Part shown: positions 26,801-34,927 of the stretch, in pieces
How positions within the stretch are numbered: the stretch's first letter is position 1
How the letters are laid out: the number at the start of each line of letters is the position of its first letter
Assembly (NCBI GenBank): GCA_004168015.1
Contig: SEYW01000005.1
Coordinates: 62,001 to 126,000 of the forward strand
Length of the DNA: 64,000 bases
Direction of reading: 5' to 3'
Source of the DNA: Methylolobus aquaticus
Lineage (GTDB): Bacteria > Pseudomonadota > Gammaproteobacteria > Methylococcales > Methylococcaceae
The notes under the pieces: model-generated
Database searches by the model: none
Told to the model about the DNA's origin: nothing
The model's input: only the letters and a program-made list of their open reading frames with translations
Made by a program: the position numbers and the translations under genes

Positions 26801-27229
26801 AGTCTCAAAGGCACGCTTGACAGCCTCATACGTATAACATCCGTCGATATGCAAAAGATCGATTGATCCATCAGAGAAATAGTCGACTGCTTCGTCGAGC
26901 GTCATCCGAAGTAGGCTCGATATATTTCCGTAGAGCTCTTGGTTGTGCTTCTGGACCTCAGAAAATACTGCTTCTCCGCAAAGTCCGTTACGGTCGGTGC
27001 CGGCCCAGGCACTTACTGCGTAGACTCTCGTTTCCAATTTGTCGGCTATTACCGCCCGGCAAAAATTAAAATATGATTGACCTTGCTGTGTTCCGAGTTC
27101 AACGATGACCTTGGGCTTGAGCGCCTGCACCAGCCAAATTGCAAAGGGAATATGACTGGTCCACCCCGTCGCATGGCCGCGTAGGTCGGGTTTGACCAGT
27201 GATGAATGAAGGAGCGATGAGTGGTCCAT
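23837..27229 (-). CDS. Giant glycan enzyme: methyltransferase - coiled coil - GT4 - RgpF domain
   Basis: The 1130-residue protein reads as four parts. Residues about 15-200 are a class I methyltransferase of the CmcI/cephalosporin-hydroxylase type (VIVELGTQQGQSYFNFC, LLHIDGCYTYEAV). Residues about 215-300 form a coiled coil, followed near 300-312 by LLASTSWRLTAPMRAL. Near 350-385 comes FDPDFYLKLYPDVARSGLSP and HYRSHGHAEGR, a motif often preceding such glycosyltransferases. Residues about 395-775 are a GT4 domain (VVSHEASRTGAPILALNIAR, a GAGFVQSRKGVDLF loop, SSRLDPLPNVVIDAAHY). Residues about 890-1130 match rhamnan-synthesis protein F (HIHAYYSDLVSDVV, NRGRDIGPLLTEFG, VIGHVHTKKT). It likely methylates and extends a rhamnose-rich surface polymer. 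It is the first gene of a leftward three-gene unit. The DNA is lower in GC than the flanks. Confidence 0.88.
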   Translation of the reverse strand: MDHSSLLHSSLVKPDLRGHATGWTSHIPFAIWLVQALKPKVIVELGTQQGQSYFNFCRAVIADKLETRVYAVSAWAGTDRNGLCGEAVFSEVQKHNQELYGNISSLLRMTLDEAVDYFSDGSIDLLHIDGCYTYEAVKRAFETWLPKLTPCAVVLVHHTNARKRGFGVWRFWEELASRYPLNIEFSHSHGLGVLQLSPSENNVYLNLLDSASSERKLFIKYFESRGVDLLQQQAANDRRELAVAERDKLAIDLNKKITGRDAKITDLTQKLVDRDAKIHALEHDITALRKLEDDSTTRISALLASTSWRLTAPMRALRIYSQRHLFRHTPGTQGREDSVQIVASIAESAFDPDFYLKLYPDVARSGLSPLDHYRSHGHAEGRLGSPPSPDIHGYLTNPRSNKPAALVVSHEASRTGAPILALNIARHLRKTHSVIVLLLGGGDLVDDFKEACDVVVGPLVEPRHPQITGAVIHKLFGESPPAFAIVNSIESRVVLPSLAKLFVPTVCLVHEFAAYTRPLDAFSDAVFWASEVVFPANLVRDSAVEACPALHERETIVLPQGRSIPPQPQYSEAEYQIEARRVRDIVRPDTLPENAVVVLGAGFVQSRKGVDLFLACAARVAAMQPNNPFYFVWAGHGYDPEYDTGYSVYLRDQFHRANLENVVCFAGEFPHIELAYELSDVLFLSSRLDPLPNVVIDAAHYRLPVVCFDRSTGIADILTENGLDAPCVAPYLDVEQAAQRLVALIDSTELRRDVGETFHRIGEKVFDMESYVGTLVEIATRCRAAETQEREDCALLERTDDLRVDFLRPPGAADSGRAEVIRSFVRSWARGVNLRKPLPGFHPGIYQERRGMTLGTRNPLADYIDNGRPIGPWNCEVIDPTTPTLTSGSRLKVALHIHAYYSDLVSDVVRRLQDQPMDLDVFISVPSRAAGEEIRAIVRATFEAGVEVRVVPNRGRDIGPLLTEFGGLFLDSYDVIGHVHTKKTADLKDPEIGRVWGDFLLENLLGGQHSMAAKILSVMEADEALGLVFPDDPHVWGWTDNWSIAEGLAAALDLGELPERYFWFPVGTMFWARTKALKPLWAKPWRWEDYPEEPLPYDGTLLHALERLLPFVVEKMGYRIALTNVPGISR

Positions 27230-29355
27230 TGAGGCCTCAGGAAAAAACGTGCCCGATCAATACAAGGGCATCTTCATGTAGTAGCCGATGGGGCGTCGCA
27301 TGCAATGGGACGATGTGGCTTTTGCGGAGTGGGATTTGCAGCATCGTGAGAACGCCCGGTGCGACGCCACGAGTCCCGTGCGAATTCGGCCTGTCGAAGC
27401 GGGAATTCGTCGCGCGGCAAGGTGCAGACTGTTGCATGGGGCCGATGGTCGCGCGCAGCTGTGCCCGTCGCATTTCTGCTGTTGGGCCGGTTGCAGTGCT
27501 ACGCACGGCGGTTTGGAACGGGTTGAGGCTCACCACTAGCAGTGCCGTGTGTCCTTGCACGAAAGTACAGTCATCCAGTCCGCCTCCGCCGGGACGAAGC
27601 CGCCGCGGGCAGCGTGTCTTTTTGCGTTACATCGGCTCGCGCGGGCAACAACGCTGTCTCTTTGCAGAACCTGGAGCCACGCCATTATGTGCCTTACCCT
27701 GCAGTTCCGGGCTAGTTGTTGAAACACCAACGGAGGTGAGCCACGGCGGAAACCTTTTGTGTGGCGCGCCTTGACGTCGATGACGACTGTTCGAGAAGGG
27801 AATGCTCGTACAGCCCGGGTGACAAGATTCCGTTGATTGTCGCCGTGCAAAGAATGGCAAGAGCACATCCACGGTCCGTTTAACTGAAGTGGAACCGCTT
27901 TTCCAGGCACGCGCTGACCGCCAAGTGGGCAACATCCGTGAACTCTGATGTGTCTGTGACGGCCGATGAACTGGTTGGTGTCCGCGGGATCAACTGACGC
28001 CTCAAGTACTGTAGCACCCGGAGCTTCCATACGCTCGGCCTTCCAAACTAGCCCGAACGCTACCTGGACAAGGCGTCGCACCGTTTCGTTTGGGTGGCCA
28101 ACGGCTGTCGTCCTGTGAGCGTTTTGCTCCATAGCAGTTCTTCTGCAAAGCGAGAGATCTGGCTGGATGAAGGTGCTCTCCATTCAAGTCGCTCGCTGGG
28201 CTGTCTTGGTATTCATGATTGCCGCCATTAGGCGTCTACGCCATCAATCAATGATGCCCAAGGTTGACTCTCCCTTATTGTTCTAGATATCCGCATTGCA
28301 AGCCACTGAAACCCTGAGATATTCAAAGGTCAGGTTATGTTTTTTGCTCCCCGTCCCGGATTGTTATTCTACTTAACTGCTTTCCGATAAAGTAATAATA
28401 ACCCCCTATTCCTGCATGTGGTGTGCTCCAAGTCTCTTTGCACAAAGGATGCTTCTGGCTGCAATTTAATGTGGCCGTTGAAAACATTCAGTATCAATCT
28501 TTCGGGCAGATTTTTTCTATAAGCAGAGCCGTATGAGCGTTTCGCGAACCTACGGGTTAAGTCGGGTCGCTGCGGATGAGCTATCCCTTCAGCTAATACC
28601 GATTGTCTTGATGTCGTGTCGTGTAACGTCAAATATTGACTCAAGAGCCGAACTATGTCGGCAGCAAGTTTTCTCACACACGCCAAAGTAACAAGGAAAA
28701 AGTCGACGAGGCTTGCAAAGTGCGTCATGCGGTATCGGATGGCACCTTAATGAGCGCGGCGAGATTACTCAGTTTCGGTATCTGGCTTTGAAGGTTGAGT
28801 AAGCACTTTTGGTGTATCCGCCACTCCCCGAAAGTGCCGCTGGAACGGGGCGGCCTAAACGAAAGGCCCATATCTGCGACAAACGCCCCATTTAACATTG
28901 TCTCATGATAACATGCTATAGCAGCGCCCTGGAACTGGCCCGCATTCGACATTAGCGCAGCGTTTGGACAGCATTTGCAACCGACCAGAACCTTTCGTGA
29001 TCGGCAGCTACCCATGGTTCCGCTTCACTGGGGGCGGCGAAGTCACGGTTGCGCGTTGCGCTCCGTTCCGAGAAAATGCGGTTCCCGCCCTGGGGGGGAA
29101 CACGCGGATTTTAATCGTTACTATCAGCGGATGTCGGAATGCCTTGGAGCTCCCCCCGGGAAGCGCCTGACGTAACAGTGTCAGCTTGAGGGCCGACTGT
29201 ACTTTCCAATCCAGCCAAAGCTCGGTGGCATCATCTTGAGACGCCGCGTTGGTGTTGCAGGTCAGGACGTGCGCCACCGCTAGGTTTAGTGCAATCGCAA
29301 GCCCCCGCCCTATGCCATATAGAGCAGACCGTTTCGACATCCCCTTCTAGCCAAT
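27230..29355. other. 2.1-kb region without a recognisable gene inside the glycan locus
   Basis: Both strands were read. The longest frames are on the minus strand at 27536-28183 (215 codons) and the four-base-overlapping pair 28369-28728 and 28725-29015. None shows a known motif, signal peptide or convincing amino-acid composition. A further minus frame at 29008-29340 begins with a signal-peptide-like stretch (RGLAIALNLAVAHVLTC) and could be a remnant of an exported protein. The part around 28200-28950 is clearly AT-richer. The most likely reading is decayed, horizontally acquired DNA between two glycan transcription units. Confidence 0.45.
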
Positions 29356-30144
29356 ATGAACCAACTTCGTCTGGCCTGTGCGGACCTTGCCGACGGCTTA
29401 AGGGCCTGGCCCATCTGGGGCATGCTGGGATGGCAGGACGTCCGCCAGCGCTACCGCCGTTCGATCCTCGGTCCGTTGTGGCTGACCCTGAGCATGGGTG
29501 TCATGGTCGGTGCGCTTGGGTACGTCTACGGCGATCTCTTCAAGACGCCGCTCGATGACTATCTGCCGTTTCTGACGGTCGGCTTCGTCGCGTGGAATTT
29601 GATTTCGACGCTCGTCATTGACAGTTGTACGGCATTCATCGGCGCTACGGGCTACATTCGCCAGCTGCGATTACCTGTGTCGCTTTATCTGTTTCGACTG
29701 TGCTGGCGCAATCTGATCATCTTCTTCCACAATGCGCTGGTGTTCGTAGCCGTCGCCCTGATTTTCAAGGTCGTGCCGACATGGCAGCTCCTTTGGTTGC
29801 TTCCCGGTCTGGCGATCATCCTCTACACGGGCTTTTGGTCCGGTCTGGTGCTCGGCGCGCTGTGCGCGCGCTTCCGAGACATCCCGCAAGTGGTGTCCAG
29901 TCTGGTGCAGGTCGTCTTCTTCATGACCCCGATCCTCTGGAAGCCCGAGCTGTTGACCAGCCGCCCCGTGTTCGTGCAGGAAAACCCCTTCTTCCACTTC
30001 GTCGAGTTGATCCGGGGCCCCATGCTGGGTAACGGGATTTCGCTCCAGACCTGGGCAGTGACCCTGGGTTGCGCACTGCTGGGTTCCCTGGTGGCCTTCT
30101 TCATGTTTGCCCGGCTTCGCCGCCGCATCGCATTCTGGGTGTAG
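29356..30144 (+). CDS. wzm: ABC-2 polysaccharide export permease (Wzm-type)
   Basis: This 262-residue inner-membrane protein has six hydrophobic helices. The N-terminal amphipathic segment WQDVRQRYRRSILGPLWLTL is the classic signature of O-antigen/capsule exporters (Wzm, KpsM, TagG type). LCARFRDIPQVVSSLVQVVFFMTPILW near the C-terminus is also typical. Together with the ATPase encoded four bases downstream it would flip lipid-linked polysaccharide across the cytoplasmic membrane. The coupling to an ABC exporter rather than Wzx/Wzy fits the large polymerising glycosyltransferases to the left. Confidence 0.92.
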   Translation: MNQLRLACADLADGLRAWPIWGMLGWQDVRQRYRRSILGPLWLTLSMGVMVGALGYVYGDLFKTPLDDYLPFLTVGFVAWNLISTLVIDSCTAFIGATGYIRQLRLPVSLYLFRLCWRNLIIFFHNALVFVAVALIFKVVPTWQLLWLLPGLAIILYTGFWSGLVLGALCARFRDIPQVVSSLVQVVFFMTPILWKPELLTSRPVFVQENPFFHFVELIRGPMLGNGISLQTWAVTLGCALLGSLVAFFMFARLRRRIAFWV

Positions 30145-30148
30145 TTCA

Positions 30149-30904
30149 GTGGCGCATATCACTGTACAGAACGTTTCGCTGGATTTTCCGCTGTTCGGCG
30201 CCGGCAGTCGCTCGCTGAAGAAGGCGATCGTGCGTATCGGCAGCGGCGGGCGCGTGGCGCGCGAGTCGAACGATACCGTTGTCGTCAAGGCGCTCCGGGA
30301 TCTGTCCTTCACGATATCGCACGGGGAACGTGTCGGGTTGGTGGGGCCCAACGGTGCCGGGAAGTCGACCCTGCTGCGCGTCCTGTCCGGGATCTTCGAG
30401 CCGGGCCAGGGCACGGTCAAGCTGCAAGGGCGGGCCGCGGCGCTGTTCGATCCCTCGCTCGGCATGGACATGGAGGCGAGCGGCTACGAGAACATCTTTT
30501 TGCGCGGTTTGCTGATGGGACTTTCCAGGGATGAACTCCGGGAAAAGACGGAAGAAATCGCCCGGTTCACGGAACTCGGGGAATATCTGGATATGCCGGT
30601 TCGCGCCTACTCCAGCGGTATGTTGCTGCGACTGGCGTTCGCGGTGTCGACGAGCTTCGTGCCGGAGATCCTGTTGATGGACGAATGGATCGGCGCCGGC
30701 GACGCCCGGTTTCTGGACAAGGCTCAGGAACGGCTGGAGGGCCTGGTGCGTCAGTCCGGCATCCTGGTTCTGGCGTCGCACTCGGAGGAAATCATTCGGC
30801 GTCTGTGCAATCGTGCGTTCCTGCTCGAAGGTGGTCGGCTGCTGGCCTCCGGCACGCCGGACGAGGTCTTCGCACTTTACAACGCTCGCGGCGCAGGGGA
30901 CTGA
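30149..30904 (+). CDS. wzt: ABC polysaccharide export ATPase (Wzt-type)
   Basis: This 251-residue ATP-binding protein has a Walker A GPNGAGKST, a degenerate signature YSSGMLLRLAFAVS as is normal in this subgroup, and a Walker B EILLMDEWIGAGD, with a switch His in VLASHSEEI. There is no extra C-terminal carbohydrate-binding domain of the E. coli O9a Wzt kind, so it is the short KpsT/TagH-like form. The start is the GTG at 30149, four bases after the wzm stop codon; an upstream ATG frame would overlap wzm. It pairs with the permease at 29356. Transcription probably stops in or before the palindromic element at 31017-31172. Confidence 0.9.
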   Translation: MAHITVQNVSLDFPLFGAGSRSLKKAIVRIGSGGRVARESNDTVVVKALRDLSFTISHGERVGLVGPNGAGKSTLLRVLSGIFEPGQGTVKLQGRAAALFDPSLGMDMEASGYENIFLRGLLMGLSRDELREKTEEIARFTELGEYLDMPVRAYSSGMLLRLAFAVSTSFVPEILLMDEWIGAGDARFLDKAQERLEGLVRQSGILVLASHSEEIIRRLCNRAFLLEGGRLLASGTPDEVFALYNARGAGD

Positions 30905-31016
30905 CCCGCTCCGGTATCTTGCCGAGGGTCCGTGTGATCCAGTTGCGGCGATGCGGTGTCCTTTCCTCCTGTCCGGCGTTGCCAGCCCACGTGCCGGCGC
31001 TCCGGCCTCTCGCCAA

Positions 31017-31172
31017 GTAACCGTTCGCGCCCCCCTCGCGGGAGCGGTCGGGGAGGCCGAGACACGCCGTGAATCCGTCCCTGGAGGCTAGTCTGCGGGT
31101 TCCCTCCCGCAGACGGTCTCGCCCTCCCGGCCCGCTCCCACTACCCAGCAAGGCAGCAGGGTGAATGGTTAC
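31017..31172. repeat. 156-bp palindromic MITE/REP-like element
   Basis: The ends are GTAACCGTTCGCGCC (31017-31031) and GGGTGAATGGTTAC (31159-31172), imperfect inverted repeats. Inner arms GGGAGCGGTCGGGGAGG and its near-complement (31116-31139) also pair, as do GTCTGCGGG/CCCGCAGAC (31091-31114) around a six-base loop. The centre contains ACACGCCGTGAATCCGTCC, a sequence type I recall from dispersed intergenic repeats of gammaproteobacteria. It lies between two convergent genes, and its right end provides the TAA stop codon of fdhE. A second, interior-deleted copy lies at 57217-57258. Confidence 0.7.
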
Positions 31173-32056
31173 TCTCGCTCAGCCCCCGGCAACAGAAACG
31201 GGTTCAGCCCAAACCGCGCGTAGCCCGCCTCCGCCATCATTACGTCCAGGCCAAGCGTCGCCAGGTCATCGGCGAAGGGCTCGAGCGCGGGCTGCTTTTC
31301 TTGATCCAGGATTTTCGTATAGGTCTCGCAGTCGTCGCAGGCTTCGGCCCGCACGGCCGCGTCGGTTTCCTGGATGTGGTAGTAGCCGATGCGGCCGCTT
31401 GCCCCACACCAGACGCAGCGGATCCGGGGCAGGTTCCACTGCGTTGAGCAAAGCGAGCAGCACAGGTAGCGCAGTCCTTGCGTGTTGCCACCGGCCAGCA
31501 GCACGCTGCTGACGGGCGCCGAACCACACGCTGGACAGCCCCGGGGGCTCTGATCGGGGTCCAGAGCGACGGGGTCCAGTTGTGCGGCTGCGGCGGTCCA
31601 GACCACTTGCAGTGCCGCGGCCAACAGCGCTGCGTCGCCGCGGTCCAGTTGGTTCGGATTGCCTGAAAGCAGCGCAACGGCGAAGTCCTGTAGCGCTTCC
31701 GGCGGCTGTTGTCCGAGGCGTGCGATACAGGCTCCGATGGGCTCATCCGGCACCTGCAACGCATTCAGCAGCGCGCGCAGCGCCGTCAGCCAGATGTCGG
31801 GAAGAGGGGCATCCGCGCCGAGCGGGACAGGCCCTGCCCTCAGGGTCGGCTGTAATACGCCGGTCGCCAGCGTCGAGCAGACGCTTTGCTGCACGTCGAC
31901 GATCTTTGCCAGTAGTGCGAGGAACGGGGACAAACCGCTTTCTGTCGAGGACAGTGCCCGCAGACGCTGCGCCCGCGCGCTGAATACCGTCGCCAGGTCG
32001 GGCTGCAGGACTCGGGCATACCCGGTGCCGTCACTGGACGCAGCGTTCAGTGCCAC
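31169..32056 (-). CDS. fdhE: Formate dehydrogenase accessory protein FdhE
   Basis: This 295-residue cytoplasmic rubredoxin-like protein has four CxxC pairs in the second half (CPACGS, CCSLCSTQW, CVWCGA, CDDCETY), matching the FdhE iron-binding family needed to mature respiratory formate dehydrogenase. The N-terminal half is all-helical, as expected (FSARAQRLRAL ... FLALLAKIVDVQQ). The start is a GTG at 32056 with AGGA upstream. The structural fdh genes are not in the window, so it stands apart from its substrate operon. The stop codon is formed by the end of the adjacent repeat element, so an insertion may have set the present C-terminus. Confidence 0.9.
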   Translation of the reverse strand: MALNAASSDGTGYARVLQPDLATVFSARAQRLRALSSTESGLSPFLALLAKIVDVQQSVCSTLATGVLQPTLRAGPVPLGADAPLPDIWLTALRALLNALQVPDEPIGACIARLGQQPPEALQDFAVALLSGNPNQLDRGDAALLAAALQVVWTAAAAQLDPVALDPDQSPRGCPACGSAPVSSVLLAGGNTQGLRYLCCSLCSTQWNLPRIRCVWCGASGRIGYYHIQETDAAVRAEACDDCETYTKILDQEKQPALEPFADDLATLGLDVMMAEAGYARFGLNPFLLPGAERE

Positions 32057-32159
32057 GGGGCTCGTCCTGCCCGCGGTCGGCCGGAAGCATACCGGTGGGC
32101 GCCTGCCGAGGTTGGGAATCCGCCGATGCGGGTCATCGCGGCGGAGCTAAGGGTGCCCA

Positions 32160-33869
32160 TCATGCCGCGCTCTGCCACGCCCAGCCGCCATCCAGTTCGA
32201 TCTCCAGCACGGCATCGTAGCTGCGTTGCTGCTCCTCGATGTTCTGTTGACCGGGACGGCCGATCACGAGGTACGAGATTCCTGCCGCGGACAGTTGCGC
32301 CAGCATCAGGCGTATTCGCTCCGGGTTCAGATCGGCGCTCGGCAGATTGATCACCGTGAATGGGGGTGATGCAATCAGAATTCGCGCGAAGGACAGCATG
32401 TACTGCTCGTTGAAGGTCAGCAGAGTCTCCCACTCCTGTTCCCTGTCAAGTCCGCCGGTCCGGGCGAGCACGGACTCGATTCCGAGCGAGCGCAACGTGG
32501 CGATAAGGGTTTCGTCGTCGACGCTGCCGGGCTCCCCGGCCGATACCAGCGCCTCACGCAACGTGCCGGGCGGCAGGTAGGCCCGTTCGGGCAGGAACAA
32601 CACGCGGCTCAGGCGGGGCCTGAACACCCTGCCCCGCCCGATGTCGAGTATTCCCGCCGTGGCCTTGAATATCGCGTCCTTGGCCGCGTCGTCGATGGCC
32701 GTGATCAGGGTGCGCTTGCCCTGCGGGATCGAGGCCGAGAGTTCCCGGACCAGGGTGTGTCCGTCGGTCGTGGAGCGTAGGGTCAGGTTCTCGAAGGCGA
32801 CGCGGTCGTCGCTCTCGGTCCAGTCGATGCCGGAGACGGTTTCGGTTTGCGCCAGCTCGATCGCATACCAGAGGTTGATCAACCGCTGGACTACGGCCGC
32901 GAAGGACGAAATCGACTGAAACTGCGTGATGATCAATGAAAAGGCGGCCACCAGGGTCGTGAACGCCATCACCGACTGCGTGACGACGCCGAAGTCGACT
33001 TCACCGCGCATGTACAGGGGAGCCACCAGCAGAATGGGCAGCACCTGCACCAAGTAGTTGTAGGCCGTCGTGAAAAAGCCGAGATTGCGGTTTACCTTGA
33101 CGATCCTCCGGAAGTTCCCGGCCAGGTCGTCGAGCCGCATCAGCAACCTTCGAAGCAGGGGTCTCTCCCGGTGTAGCAGCGCCACGGACTCCGCGCGCTC
33201 GCTGATGTGCAGCAGTCCGGAGCGGAACGTCGCCTCCTTGTCCAGTTGCGCATGGTTGAGATCGATCAATGCGCCGCCCAGCCAGACCGTCAGCAGCGAC
33301 CCGATCACGGCGTAGCCGACGGCGACCATGAACAGCGTCGGGCTGATGCGCCAAAGCACCCCGGAGAACGCGACGATCGTGAACAACCCGTTCATCAGCA
33401 TCAGCGCGAACGACAGGGTTGTCGTCGTGAACGTCCGGACGTCATCGGCGATGCGCTGGTCCGGGTGTTCCATGCCGCTGTTCCGGATCACGGCGTCGTT
33501 CATCCGGTAATAGGTCGGATATTGCAGGTAGAGTTCGACGAAGCGCCGCGTCATCCATTGACGCCACAGTATTCCAAGGCTCTCCTCCGCGTAGCGGATC
33601 AGTACCGCGACCACGGTCGATGCGGCGAACACGCCCAGGTAGATGGCGGCTTCATGCAGGTAGGTCGTCGTCTCCCGGTTGGCGATGGCCGTCATGAAGT
33701 CTCGGCCGACGTAGCTGTTCAGTACGTTGAGGCCGTTCGTCGCGAACAGCAACGCGGTCAACGTGACGAACAGGGCAACGGCTTTGCCGCCGACGTCCGA
33801 CCGGGTCAGGTTCCGGATGAGTTGGACGAACAGGCCCCAACCCTGTTCGTTGATCGGAATATGCAGCAT
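32160..33869 (-). CDS. SbmA/YddA-type ABC transporter protein with degenerate ATP-binding site
   Basis: This 569-residue protein has the membrane domain of the SbmA/BacA-like ABC group (YddA, vitamin B12 type): about six helices in residues 25-310 and typical segments FMTAIANRETTTY, WRQWMTRRFVELYL, NPDQRI-like HPDQRIADDVRTF and FNVV-like NRNLGFFTTAYN. The C-terminal domain has the overall layout of the family's ATPase but not its catalytic residues. Walker A is replaced by TAIDDAAKDA, the signature LSGGEQQR by LTFNEQYML, and Walker B plus D-loop by TVINLPSADLNPE. ATP hydrolysis is therefore unlikely. I chose the ATG at 33869 (AGGGG upstream) over one 17 codons earlier. It probably belongs to a leftward unit headed by the Fur-boxed gene at 35173. 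Confidence 0.85.
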   Translation of the reverse strand: MLHIPINEQGWGLFVQLIRNLTRSDVGGKAVALFVTLTALLFATNGLNVLNSYVGRDFMTAIANRETTTYLHEAAIYLGVFAASTVVAVLIRYAEESLGILWRQWMTRRFVELYLQYPTYYRMNDAVIRNSGMEHPDQRIADDVRTFTTTTLSFALMLMNGLFTIVAFSGVLWRISPTLFMVAVGYAVIGSLLTVWLGGALIDLNHAQLDKEATFRSGLLHISERAESVALLHRERPLLRRLLMRLDDLAGNFRRIVKVNRNLGFFTTAYNYLVQVLPILLVAPLYMRGEVDFGVVTQSVMAFTTLVAAFSLIITQFQSISSFAAVVQRLINLWYAIELAQTETVSGIDWTESDDRVAFENLTLRSTTDGHTLVRELSASIPQGKRTLITAIDDAAKDAIFKATAGILDIGRGRVFRPRLSRVLFLPERAYLPPGTLREALVSAGEPGSVDDETLIATLRSLGIESVLARTGGLDREQEWETLLTFNEQYMLSFARILIASPPFTVINLPSADLNPERIRLMLAQLSAAGISYLVIGRPGQQNIEEQQRSYDAVLEIELDGGWAWQSAA

Positions 33870-34112
33870 GCGACGCCCCTGCCGAGTTCTTGTCAGGCTC
33901 CCGATGGACCTGATCCTCACCGCGGGAGTAAGGATCAGGCCGTCAGCGAAGATAAGTGGGTAAGGGGCGCTTGTCGAGGTCTTTGCGTCAGTACCGGAGG
34001 TCTCCGAAATGCCGGACGAAGGTCATACGGCGTGGGACGACGACGGGCTGACCTGCCGGACGCAGAGGGCCGAGTTCGGGCATCGTCCGTGTCAGTGCCG
34101 GGATCGTCCCGG

Positions 34113-34808
34113 TCAGAACCCGCTGCGGACCGTGTAGATGATCTCCTGGTTGTTGGCCTGCGTGACATCGATCTTGACATTGCGGAAGACGACCGACGTC
34201 GGGAAGCTCCCGATGTCATATTTGGCCTGCTGGGTGTAGGACGGCCGGTCCAGCGATTTGCCTCGATACTCGCGGTACGACAGATGCAGCGTGTGATCCG
34301 CATACCCGTCGTAGGCGAGTTCGTACCTGAACGAGCCGCGGTGCGGGACCGGGATGTCCATCTTTGAATAGCGGAGCGGTGTCGATAACGCGCGTTCGAC
34401 CCACGTCGATTGTTCCGGCGCGACCTGGACCGAGTCGAACACGCCATCATGGCCGGTGTCCGCGAAGCAGGCCTTCGAGACGAATCCCGCGATCGGGTCC
34501 GAATAGATCTTCTTGTCCGAGCAGTAGACCTCGGTTTTGCCGAGTCGGGCGGGAAAGACCACTTCGCCCTTACCGATGAACAGCCCGCCGAGCCCGAAGG
34601 GCTGACGATTGGCGTCAAGGATGCGCGCCCCGGAACGATGCCAGTAGCTGTACTCGGTGTACATGAGGCCACCCAGCGGGGTATGGGCTGGCTGACCGAC
34701 CAATGGCTGGCTGCCCGCGGCATCGCTGACCTGGGACAAGTCCGCGATAGGGAGCGGAGCGCATCCCGATAAGGCCAGCGCGCCGAGAAGCAGGGGCCGT
34801 GACAACAT
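34113..34808 (-). CDS. Uncharacterised lipoprotein
   Basis: This 231-residue protein has a lipoprotein signal peptide (MLSRPLLLGALALSGC, lipobox LSGC). The mature part is beta-rich, with GLGGLFIGKGEVVFPARLGK and paired Cys (CSDKK, KACFADTGHDG). No family was recognised. The ATG at 34808 has AGGAG eight bases upstream; a longer frame to 35213 runs through the Cys-rich gene and is rejected. It lies between the Fur-boxed Cys-rich gene and the pseudo-ABC gene on the same strand (gaps of 119 and 243 bp), so it may be an envelope partner of that transporter-like protein. Confidence 0.75.
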   Translation of the reverse strand: MLSRPLLLGALALSGCAPLPIADLSQVSDAAGSQPLVGQPAHTPLGGLMYTEYSYWHRSGARILDANRQPFGLGGLFIGKGEVVFPARLGKTEVYCSDKKIYSDPIAGFVSKACFADTGHDGVFDSVQVAPEQSTWVERALSTPLRYSKMDIPVPHRGSFRYELAYDGYADHTLHLSYREYRGKSLDRPSYTQQAKYDIGSFPTSVVFRNVKIDVTQANNQEIIYTVRSGF

Positions 34809-34927
34809 GTTGGCTACTCCTATTGCCGAGGGGAAAAGATGCCGGCTGCTGGCCTCGCGGCGCGGGTTCAGGTGCGCGGCGCCGCGGCAGCGGTTACGAC
34901 CTGGGAAGTATGCACGGCCAAGGGCCG

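Noticed and set aside
27536..28183. 215-codon minus-strand frame in the glycan-locus desert
   Set aside because: No motif or signal peptide, composition not convincing, and several competing frames. Kept only in the description of the region.
28369..29015. Two minus-strand frames overlapping by ATGA
   Set aside because: The overlap is operon-like, but neither product has recognisable sequence and both lie in AT-rich DNA where such frames arise by chance.
33935..34723. 262-codon minus-strand frame
   Set aside because: It is a shifted frame of the lipoprotein gene at 34113-34808, which has the lipobox and ribosome-binding site.
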